Source: Nosema muscidifuracis (taxonomy: Eukaryota; Microsporidia; Nosematidae). From it: a stretch of DNA of 64,000 nt. Where the stretch lies: NCBI GenBank assembly GCA_028335825.1, contig JAIOKI010000021.1, positions 124,001 to 188,000 of the forward strand, in the 5' to 3' direction. Position numbers and translations under genes: made by a program. Every line of letters begins with the position of its first letter. Within the stretch, counting starts at the first letter, position 1. The notes below the pieces were generated by a model, which saw only the letters and a program-made list of their open reading frames with translations, was not told the DNA's origin and did no database searches. Shown piece after piece: positions 32,301 through 40,399 of this stretch.

Positions 32301-33027
32301 TAGAACATCTCACTGCTCCACTTTTTCTTACCAAGGTCATTAAACCTGGTTTATTTTTACCTATGGCAGGTGTTTCCACTACCATATACTTTTCTAGTCT
32401 TCCAATAAAAGTGGATTTCTTCCATGTTTCTTGTAGACATAAAATTGATGGTTTCTCTACTTTCAAAAGGATCTCTAAGTCTTCCTTCTTCCCATAAAGA
32501 TGATTTATATTAAGACTACAAAGCTTAACTTTGTCAAGAGTCTTTAACTTTTGTACCTGCTTAAACTTAGCTGGTTTTTCTTTTAACACATTAATGTTTA
32601 ACTGCTTTAATGCATTAATAAAGTTGTCTTTTTGTACTTTCTTTACAGCAAAGAAAGTAAATGTTGTATCACGTCTGCGATGTCTTTTACTACCTACAAT
32701 ACAGTTATCTAAAACTGGATTAACTCTTGTAAGTTTCTTTTGTAACTCTGGAATCTTAATATGGCTTGCCAAGGCCTTTACTAAGCAGAGCTTCTTTTGT
32801 AAGCTGTTAAGCTTGATCTTTTTTCTTAAATTAAACATTACATTATAATTTAAAGATTTTACTCCGAGGGATCTCGAATGACATTTACTTTTGATTTTAA
32901 TAAGTTTGTAACTTAAATCAATACAAATACTTTTGTTGCTTCTAAGAAGCTTAAATAAAGAAGTTTTTTGATTCCTTAGAGTGAATCGTAATAAATCAAT
33001 ATTCAGAATTTTATTTTCAGGGACCAT
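29317..33027 (-). CDS. LINE ORF2: AP-endonuclease and reverse transcriptase
   Basis: A 1,236-residue protein. A basic N-terminal region (1-160) is followed by an AP-like endonuclease (about 165-385) with LCSLNINHLYGKKEDLE, the QETW motif (about 199-202), GDMNCKD (about 307) and a terminal GDH (about 373). The reverse transcriptase (about 590-870) has GPDEIP, YRGIALINTISKIY, FIDFEKAYD (about 734-742), GVRQGCPCSP (about 792-801) and the catalytic FADD (about 831-834). Near residue 1142 there is a Cys/His motif CFLCEGEQENLEHFLLDC, typical of LINE C-termini. All expected catalytic residues are present and the frame is unbroken. The start ATG overlaps the ORF1 stop by 11 bp (ATGGTCCCTGA), suggesting coupled translation. 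There is no CCC start motif. Confidence 0.95.
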   Translation of the reverse strand: MVPENKILNIDLLRFTLRNQKTSLFKLLRSNKSICIDLSYKLIKIKSKCHSRSLGVKSLNYNVMFNLRKKIKLNSLQKKLCLVKALASHIKIPELQKKLTRVNPVLDNCIVGSKRHRRRDTTFTFFAVKKVQKDNFINALKQLNINVLKEKPAKFKQVQKLKTLDKVKLCSLNINHLYGKKEDLEILLKVEKPSILCLQETWKKSTFIGRLEKYMVVETPAIGKNKPGLMTLVRKSGAVRCSKKGNDDNILQTVVEFKTSTGWTKILVINVYVPQDRELKQLTLIKLINLLNIEKNKRCYKEIIVMGDMNCKDSTLKQKLVAGGLNPLINYNRVSGTRILSNGKVSKRRIDTIFRVLKQDSEKVTISQRWAVGDHLLLRRYITLPSPVVETSFTYNRKKMQDPLIEEKLSQLLNRKLFTIEELPRVLKEVCTTEKVYDKVKVRKGLPIKWKHINVYKRFRLATKQVLKQWNDVNAFRYLTLKKEVEETRVKVRRERANLWAFNGINLYKSNRSRDFWKWLKGMSNTSVRLDNVCLQDEEGIAHNEQQKKLEIANKFYAKLATSTVDSDSIYNKSLLKEPPDDVTMEELIKATNNCGNNKAAGPDEIPTELYKVLLRPSLVDKKLPSFLVDEINKFITGASPPVYWSAADMVCLHKKGDETDINNYRGIALINTISKIYLKIINDRLTQFVDTNNILSPYQAGFRAGEECMNQVATLLEVVKRREFRSLKTYLCFIDFEKAYDNVSHELLFNKLQKYCIPEYLINTLKDIYGNTQMRIRIGGDTSSGYSYRKGVRQGCPCSPMLFNLFINDIFDDMTKVIVPRSTIAIPGLMFADDIVVFGDSKNDLELKIQQISKWAVDNQMKVNCNKSGILVWNTNTSYESEDISIDIDFGKICEVTEYRYLGVLIKKSTLEDHLVKDGAFRGKKALEALKPKLLNKSICIPFKGILIKNVLVPALMYGSELWGMSSTRSGRISRILRKAVRMIFWTKIVSLDRIMDEFCINRIQIQAALNRFRALRKWKHNKTIISEFVEQVPRAKKTTWSSRTRRWCKRYVGHDYESIDYKVAKQRIIEVLKGRRSYNTTIASSLAAQYGIFESQLKYILTQINKRQIRNYTKIRCNLIRWSSALANALRIPQYYREHCFLCEGEQENLEHFLLDCPSLSETRSLYENKITELNFLTLTKVERVKMIIGNINDIKTSPTGRKALLVRVEFLDKMIVQRYIIVQQKSRLHVSSE

Positions 33028-34924
33028 TAGCCTCCAGAATATCTTTTATAGCTTCATCATCTAAAGCAAACTTTTTTAACATACTTGTCTCCAAATTATT
33101 AAGACATCGTACTATAACTTTTATAGACTTTTGCAGAGGAACAAAAGACTTCCAGCTTTTTTTAATAACAGCAAGATCTGCTACTATTTTATCTTTGTTA
33201 TGAGACAAGAACTGTCTCAAAGTATTTGGCTCAGACAGACATCTGACTCCCTCAGCAATTCTACAAAGACTGTCTGCCACTCTCAAAACAGCTTCATATC
33301 TTACTAAAAGTATCGTCTTCCCACTGACATCTTTTATGTAAGGAATATCTGATTCCTTAACACCTAGTATCTTAGCCCAGACAGCTAAATTTTTATGGCC
33401 CTCTCCTGATGGTAGACCTTCCATTGTAACCAGCCGATACTTATTTTCGGCTGGTTTCTTCCCCTCAAGCATGATTTTGAGGAGTTCTTCTCTAGACAGC
33501 TTATCTGTCCATTTTTCTCCAGTATTCTTCTTTACTGGCTTTTTGTCTCTATTGTCCTTCATTTTAGGGGCAATAAAATTTTTTATTTCAACTTTTTTAT
33601 GAGCTGAGTCTTCTCTAAGTCTCCTTAAGAGATTTTTCTTTTGTTTGTGTGATACCACACTTCCCTTAGTGGTTTTACTGGGAACTTTTAGAACATCCTT
33701 CGGCTTGCCAACCTTAGGGTAGTTTTTATTTGTGAAGCGTTTCGACTTCTCCCTTTTGTTGAGTACAACATTTTTCTTAGTCTCTTGCAAGTTATGCAAC
33801 TTAGAAAATTGTTCCTCTTTTATTGTTTCCACAAAGGACTCTACAGACTCAATTAAGATGTCAGTCGCTTTGTGGTCTACTATCATAGGCCCTTGGAGGC
33901 CTTCTTTTGTGATAACATCTAGATTACACATATTGGCATCTAGATGTATATTATCTTTTATGGAGTGTTTCGGCTCCTTTTCTTTTTTTACATCCTCTGA
34001 TAGCCTCAGAGGGTAGTTACTTTTATCAAGGCGTTTCGACCTCTGTTGTCTTTTAGGATCCCCTAGATAAGCTAAGGGATAACTCTTATCATTAGAGTCA
34101 TCAGATGACTCTTCACTGTTGTTAATGTTACGAATCCAATCAGGCATTAGTGAGGTATACCTGTTGTCATCGATAACTTCCATTTTATCAGCCAATAGAC
34201 TATCTTTTTTGATCACTACTGATCTTCCGTAGCTGGCTACGACCTTTGTCCATCCTTCTTCAGATGTTCTCTTTAAAAGAATGGGACTCTTTGGTTTCCT
34301 GCCTTTGCAGGAAGCTTTTGCTACCTTGGAAAGGAAGACTGATAGTGCAGAGGACTTGGGCGATCCAATGCTTGTTATTTGAGATGGCATGGTGACCTTA
34401 CCATCCTCTTTTACAATCGAGTTATCCGGATGAGGAGTTCGATCTTTGTCTTTTATTGCAGTTTCCTGCTTCACTTCATTCATTGATTCAGCGTTTACTT
34501 TATTGACATCATCATAATTGACACGGTTGATGAGATCATTCACTTGTTTTTGAAGTAATTCATACTTCTTCTTTTGTGTACTCAGTTCACGTTGACACGA
34601 CTTAACATGTGCATCTTGGAGCTTAATCAAGTCTATCAGACTTAATGAGTATCTAGAGATGTTGTAAATATCTCTGTTCTTTTCTTTATCAATATGATAA
34701 AAATTTTTACTTGCTTTTTCAAACAAAACTTCTGTTTTTGAGTAGAGACTATTCAATTTTTTTATGTCATAGTACAAAGCATTACCAGTGCTAAGAGTAC
34801 CATAACTACTTTTAATTCCTTCCAGTAAAGATGTTTGACTATCTTTCTGTACTTTTGAGGTTGGTAAGTCCTCGTTTGTGCTGCATCTCTGCGGAGTGTT
34901 TTTTTTACAATTGTCTAACCCCAT
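33017..34924 (-). CDS. LINE ORF1: basic coiled-coil, probable RNA-binding protein
   Basis: I start ORF1 at the ATG at 34924 (635 residues, MGLDNCKKNTPQRC...). The frame extends 19 codons further to 34981, but those codons lie in the 3' tail of the neighbouring copy 2. A coiled-coil-like stretch is near residues 90-135 (LIKLQDAHVKSCQRELSTQK and following), then a long basic, Lys/Ser-rich region. A folded C-terminal part (about 500-635) has strand-helix pattern (VTMEGLPSG, WAKILGVKESDIPYI, KTILLVRYEAVLRVADSL) that could be RRM-like. The usual role of ORF1 is RNA binding and particle formation with the LINE transcript. No CCHC knuckle is seen. Confidence 0.85.
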   Translation of the reverse strand: MGLDNCKKNTPQRCSTNEDLPTSKVQKDSQTSLLEGIKSSYGTLSTGNALYYDIKKLNSLYSKTEVLFEKASKNFYHIDKEKNRDIYNISRYSLSLIDLIKLQDAHVKSCQRELSTQKKKYELLQKQVNDLINRVNYDDVNKVNAESMNEVKQETAIKDKDRTPHPDNSIVKEDGKVTMPSQITSIGSPKSSALSVFLSKVAKASCKGRKPKSPILLKRTSEEGWTKVVASYGRSVVIKKDSLLADKMEVIDDNRYTSLMPDWIRNINNSEESSDDSNDKSYPLAYLGDPKRQQRSKRLDKSNYPLRLSEDVKKEKEPKHSIKDNIHLDANMCNLDVITKEGLQGPMIVDHKATDILIESVESFVETIKEEQFSKLHNLQETKKNVVLNKREKSKRFTNKNYPKVGKPKDVLKVPSKTTKGSVVSHKQKKNLLRRLREDSAHKKVEIKNFIAPKMKDNRDKKPVKKNTGEKWTDKLSREELLKIMLEGKKPAENKYRLVTMEGLPSGEGHKNLAVWAKILGVKESDIPYIKDVSGKTILLVRYEAVLRVADSLCRIAEGVRCLSEPNTLRQFLSHNKDKIVADLAVIKKSWKSFVPLQKSIKVIVRCLNNLETSMLKKFALDDEAIKDILEANGP

Positions 34925-34925
34925 A

Positions 34926-35584
34926 TTAAAAACTTCTACATCCAATATTATGTGACAAACACCAGCATACCATGAAGGCATTGCTTGTAGGAAGATTGAG
35001 AACCCCTTAGGATTAATTAAAATCCATAAGTCATAATGACTGAGACCTGCGTTCAGCAGGATTTTGGGTTATCGCCTGGTTCAATACACCAATTAAGAAC
35101 ACAACTCAGTTCAGCGGAATGCTACTGCATAATATGCAGCTTTAAGCCAAACCCCTCCCAGGTCAGAATTTAATTCTTTTGTTGCTAATAAATTAGCTAC
35201 TTTTGTATCAGATTTTACTCTGATGAGACATGAAGTCTACTCTTTTGTTGTACAATGATATATCTTTGTACAATCATTTTATCAAGAAATTCTACTCTTG
35301 CAAGTAGAGCTTTTCTTCCTGTTGGTGAAGTTTTAATGTCATTGATATTACCAATGATCATCTTAACTCGTTCTATTTTTGTTAGAGTTAAAGAATTTAA
35401 CTCTGTAATTTTGTTCTCATAAAGAGATCTTGTCTCAGATAAGGATGGACAATCTTACAGGAAATGTTCAAGATTTTCCTGTTCTCCCTCACATAGAAAG
35501 CAATGTTCTCTATAATACTGAGGGATTCTACGAGCATTAGCTAACGCAGAAGACCATCTAATTAAATTACACCTTACTTTAGTT
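34926..35584 (-). mobile_element. 5'-truncated LINE (copy 2), head-to-tail with copy 1
   Basis: About 655 bp match the 3' end of copy 1 (29042 to about 29690) with roughly 20 differences by eye (about 3%). It includes the 3' UTR and the last part of ORF2, which is no longer open. Homology stops abruptly near 35584, the 5' truncation point, about 60 bp from the LSU 3' end. At the other side its tail (AAAAACTTCTACATCC) runs straight into the ORF1 leader of copy 1. Confidence 0.9.
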
Positions 35585-35644
35585 TAAATTTGATTTTTGT
35601 TTGAACAAAGTAATTAAAATTATATTCTAAGTCACATTTCTTAT

Positions 35645-35919
35645 TAACAATCTTAACTATCAAAATTACATACACACCTACACTGTAATACAAAAAGCAG
35701 TAACCTCAAAATGTCGGCATACACCTTCATTCTTACAGTTCTGCTTAATAGAGTAGTATTCTCCCAAATGTATCTTTGAGCTACGCTTCAGGCTTAAGAG
35801 GCTTTCAGCCTTAATCGAAACGACGTAGCTAAGCAACATAACTTAATAGTTAATCGCACTACCAGTGGTCATCACTTAGAGTTCCTCTCGTACTATCAAA
35901 GTTCACTCAAAAATACTTA

Positions 35920-35961
<42 letters not shown>

Positions 35962-36396
35962 TCTCACGTTCCTCATTACCGGGTGAACAATCCAACACTT
36001 CGTAACATATACACTACGATGATCAGAAGAGACGACATCGAAGAATCAAAAAGCAGAGTCGCTATGATCGCTTGCCTGCTACAAGCCAGTTATCCCTGTG
36101 GTAACTTTTCAATCACCCAATACATAATGAATGTAATTGGGATCGCTAGGCCAAGGTTTCCCTACTAAATACAGTCATATGTATAAAGTAAAGCAGATTT
36201 ATTCCCTTATAATAAACTGATGGTTACCATCCATCATTCATCTACCTTAGGACAGCTGTGTTACTTTTTAACAGCTGTACCGCCCCAGCCAAACTCCCCA
36301 TATATCCAAATAAACAAATATTCAAACATACTAGTGGTTTCACAAATCATCTCCCACCTCTCTACAATATACCGAATAATTATTAGAACATACTAA

Positions 36397-36428
<32 letters not shown>

Positions 36429-36527
36429 GATATACAACAAGCCCGTTCCCTTGTCTCGTGGTTTCACAAAATTGTAAGTAGGGACAGTAGGAATCTCGTT
36501 GCTCCATTCATGCGCGTCACCAATTAA

Positions 36528-36580
<53 letters not shown>

Positions 36581-38147
36581 ATTCGCTTACACAACTTTAA
36601 CAATAAATGCACTGGGCAGAATTCACTTCTTGTAATACAAAAAGCTATGTTTTTAATAAACAGTCAGATTCCTTACATAGTAAAAGTTCTAGCATGCTAG
36701 AGCCAATCTTTATCCCAAGGTTACAGATCTAATTTGCCGAATTCCCTTACTTACTTTAATTTAAAATATCTGTTATGATACAAAGACACCTGATGCGGTA
36801 TAGGTACGGCTACACTACTTCTTTTTTATCAAGTATATATATATAACACGTATTTCTTATCATGACAATCCATACGTACACACAGTCTAATTCATTTTTC
36901 TTACACCGCTTATATACTGTCATCATCAAGTCGCCTTGCAGTAGTCAAGTGAAGAACTATTGATCTTCTTTGTTTTTACAATAACACCGACTCACTTCAA
37001 TACCATTGAAAACCCTAGTCTATATCTATACAAATATATTGTTACTGCCTCCAAGATCGGCCCATTTGTTTCTTCCATATACATTCACACATATACTTCA
37101 ATACAAACAAATTGCACAGCTACCTAAATACTCATATAGAAACATCTCATAAAAGTAGTCATCTTCTTCCATTTTATACAATAATACATTCGGTAGGTAC
37201 GTTGTAACACGTTTCTTAGCGGATTTCTACTTCCATAACAACCGCCCTACTGTCTCAATGTATTCATCATATTTATGGTATACTGTCTACTATTTAGAAT
37301 ATTTAATGTTCCATAAGGTTCATCCCTTTTTGCACATCATTCTTACAATCATGTGCCCACTAGTCATACAATAGATTCATTCTGTAAACCTAATCTACAG
37401 AAGACCATAGAATTAAAGATTTCTCATAGTCGAGACTATAACAGTGTCCTACATCTATGTCCTATATACAATGACTGCTGTCCTGAGAGACATTTCGCTG
37501 TGAACCAGCTACCACACAGTTCGATTGGTCTTTCGCCACTATACACATCTTAAATCATCGATTTGCACGTCAGAATGATTATGGTCTTCCAATAAACTGT
37601 TGCTTATCTTCAACCAGAACATGCATAGTTCACTGTGTTTCGGGTCTTATAGTTATAACTTGTCATATTAATAACGACTGAGCCATTATCTTGCTATAAC
37701 TATAATCTCCTTGGTCCGTGTTTCAAGACGGGTCCTTAAACATAAGGCTGCCCCACACATTTTCACAAATTCCTTCGCAGTACTTATTTGCTATCGGTAT
37801 GCCATTATATTTAACCTTAGATATCTCATTCTACCTGTATTCAGACTGCACTACCAAGCAGCCCTACTCGCTGATACTTACTATTTTATTCAACTAACGA
37901 ATATTGTATTCTGTACAAATAAGTAATAAAATAGTGATTTACATCTCCAATAGGATTACAATCACGGGTTGCTTCTTGTTCACTCGCTGCTACTACAGAA
38001 ATCCTGGTTAGTTTCTTTTCCTCCTTCTAATGATATGCTTAAGTTCAAAGGGTCCTCTATACACATCTGTATATATTCGGTAACAATGCTTTCGTATTCA
38101 TCTACGACCTTCATCGCTGTGGCATCCTATTGATCCCATGTGTGGGT
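35645..38147 (-). rRNA. Large-subunit rRNA with fused 5.8S-like 5' end
   Basis: About 2,500 nt on the minus strand. The 5' end has the 5.8S-like word CGATGAAGGTCGTAG followed by TTGAACTTAAGCATATCA without a second spacer, as in microsporidia. Internal landmarks include the segment complementary to GACGAGGCATTTGGCTACCT (the R2 target region, uninterrupted, near 36530), the CGTCGTGAGACAGG domain (near 35940) and the sarcin-ricin loop AGTACGAGAGGAAC (near 35885). The 3' end is placed by distance from that loop and is approximate. Many open frames inside are rRNA shadows. Confidence 0.95.
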
Positions 38148-38320
38148 AAAATAATAATAATAATATATATTAGTATAATCTAATAAATATAAATATATAT
38201 TAGTATAACACATATATATAAATATATAATAGTATAACATATATATAATATATAAATTATAATCTATATATATAAAATCATTAGTATAATCTATATATAT
38301 TGTATTAACTGTTACTCGAT
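38148..38320 (-). other. Internal transcribed spacer (ITS)
   Basis: About 170 bp of almost pure A/T with the word TAGTATAA repeated at 38171, 38201, 38230 and 38282 (about 30-bp period for the first three). This is longer than the 30-40 bp ITS I would expect for a Nosema relative. Confidence 0.75.
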
Positions 38321-39555
38321 ATGATTCTGCTAATGGTTCTCCAACAGCAACCATGTTACGACTTATATCAGATCTAATACATCTTGTTCAAGTAGTTTAC
38401 ACTAATTTCACAACATATATCATCTTAGATAGCGACGGGCGGTGTGTACAAAGAACAGGGACACATTCAATTCTACTTATTTAATAAAATTTACTAGCAA
38501 TTCCAAGTTCAAATATCTCTTACAAAATATTATCCCATAAAGATTCATATCTATTGTATTGCGCGTGCAGCCCAAAATGTCTGAGGGCATAACGGACCTG
38601 TTTTAATCCTTTCCTTCCTACACTGATTGTGTCTGTCTATAAGGGTCTCACGTCTTGTTGAAATTAATCAAAACTTCACAGCATCCATTGAAAACGGCCA
38701 TGCACCACTATTATCATTCTCAAATAACATTCTCGCTGAATAATAAAATATTGGTAAGTTACCTCGCGTTGAGTCAAATTAAGCCGCACAATCCACTCCT
38801 TGTGGTATTCTTCCGTCAATTTCTTTAATTTTCAATCTTGCGATCATACTATCCCCAGAGCCAAAAAACTCGAATTTCTATTATGTAATACAAATACTCA
38901 TATCACATCGTCGGCATAGTTTACTGCTGGAACTACAATGGTATCTAATCATCTTCGATCCTCCAGCTTACGTCCTTGTTCAAAAAATACATACAAGTGT
39001 ACAGCTTTCGCTTCTGTTCGTCCAGTCAGGGTCGTCACATTTCATCTCTCTCCCAACTATACAGTACACCTCATATTGCTTCTTAAAAATAAACTACGGA
39101 CTTTTTAACTGCATCAATCATCATACACACTCTTGGAACAAGTATTACCGCGGCTGCTGGCACTTGATTTGCCCTCCAATTAATCACCTCATATGTTTTT
39201 ACAATATGAAACAATATCTATTACTTCCCATAACTGCCTCAGACAAAATCCATAGGTCAAGTTTCGCCCCTGCTGCAATCCTTAGACTTAGTAGCCGTCT
39301 CTCAGGCTCCTTCTCCGGAATATTACAAAGTAATACCGTTACCCGTTACTGCCTTGTTAAGCCATTACCTTAACAACTAGCTGATAGGTCTCACTCTTAC
39401 TGTATACAATTATCTACACTTTAACGTAGTTATCATCAATATACATAAAATAAAGTGAGTATTACTGAGCAGTCCATTTTTCAGATACTTCTTCAAAAAC
39501 ATGCATGGGTTAATCTTAGGGAATAGCGTCTACGTCAGGCAGAATCAACCTGGTG
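38321..39555 (-). rRNA. Small-subunit rRNA
   Basis: About 1,235 nt on the minus strand. The 5' end reads CACCAGGTTGATTCTGCCTG. It contains the universal GTGCCAGCAGCCGCGGTAAT (near 39150), the GTACACACCGCCCGTCGCTA decoding-region word (near 38440) and the 3' GTCGTAACATGGTTGCTGTT end. Size and sequence are those of Nosema/Vairimorpha-type microsporidian SSU. The gene order SSU-ITS-LSU is conventional. Confidence 0.97.
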
Positions 39556-40000
39556 TATAAAATAACATATCTACATTCTAGTCAGTATTAATCTAGTCTC
39601 AGAAATCTTAATCTCTCAATCAATCAGTGCAATATAACATACGAAAACTACAACATGAGTAATAAATAATTTACATTGTGTATTATTTAATCTACTGATA
39701 AATTAAATTGACAAATCAGAATTAATAATTAATTGCTGATTTATGATTTTTGACAGGTTATATGTAGTGTGTTTGAGTGTACTAGTATGATATATATGTT
39801 GTATAAAAAGAGTTACAATCTGGTGGTTGTGTCGAACAACGGGAAGTTGATTGGAGTGTCCAGTTAAGGATTGAGAATGGTGACCATCCTGTGAACGTGC
39901 TGGGACGTTGGTTGTTGAAGTGATCGTGGTGATTACTTGTGTGAACAGTAATGTGAGACCGTAACGCTGGTTTGGTTTGTGGTGGGTTTTGTTACTTGAA
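39556..40000. other. rDNA upstream spacer with a G-rich island
   Basis: Region upstream of the SSU on the transcribed strand, so it should hold the rRNA promoter. From about 39815 to 39985 the plus strand is G/T-rich and much less AT-rich than the surroundings; see the 5S-like candidate. No open frame is seen. Confidence 0.5.
39797..39915 (+). ncRNA. Weak 5S rRNA-like candidate
   Basis: The plus strand has words in the order and spacing of eukaryotic 5S rRNA: GTCGAACAACGGGAAGTTGA, then about 25 nt, then AATGGTGACCATCCTGTGAA and CGTGCTGGGA. I could not form a convincing terminal helix I, so it may be a diverged gene, a pseudogene or chance. The location next to rDNA is where some Nosema species keep 5S. 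Confidence 0.3.
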
Positions 40001-40399
40001 TATGTAAAATATTGTATTGATGGGATATTTTTATAACATGTACTCTGTGTATATTTATTCTTTGGTTATAATATATTAGATTTATTTCTTTGTGATGTAG
40101 ATGGGATAGTTTGACTTGGTATAGTAACTACATTACTTTATATATATTGTTTTTATCTTACTAATAGTCATTCTGTGAATTTGTATTGATTAAGACTACT
40201 ACTGTATCAATCTTTAAGTTTAATAAATGTTGAGGCATACCTTTTGTTTGTCGATATGATAATCAGATATTATTTTATTGATGCTTTTGTATAATTTATC
40301 ATTAATCATGCTTATTACGATTTTCTATTATTACTTTGTCATATATAATTCTTCATTGTATTAAATATAATTTTGTTATGTATTTGTTTGTTACCTAAC

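Larger units (their letters stand above)
28905..34928 (-). mobile_element. Complete-looking two-ORF APE-type LINE (copy 1)
   Basis: A minus-strand non-LTR retrotransposon: ORF1 (34924-33017), ORF2 (33027-29317) and a 3' UTR of about 400 bp. The tail contains a 52-bp segment present twice (28918-28969 and 28991-29042) next to A/T homopolymers and an AATAAA-like word. Base composition is much less AT-rich than the surrounding genome. Both ORFs are open. The 5' end joins directly to the 3' tail of a second copy. The endonuclease and RT layout place it with APE-type LINEs; I do not assign a clade. Confidence 0.92.

Noticed and set aside
31127-34016. Several plus-strand open frames across the LINE
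   Set aside because: They are antisense shadows of ORF1 and ORF2, which carry recognisable domains on the minus strand.
36520-36560. Possible R2-type insertion at the conserved LSU target
   Set aside because: The target sequence is continuous here, so this LSU copy carries no R2-like insertion; the LINE lies outside the gene.
35983-39373. Short open frames inside the rDNA block
   Set aside because: The sequence is clearly LSU, ITS and SSU rRNA; the frames are chance, and the one at 38127-38354 is ITS A/T repeat.
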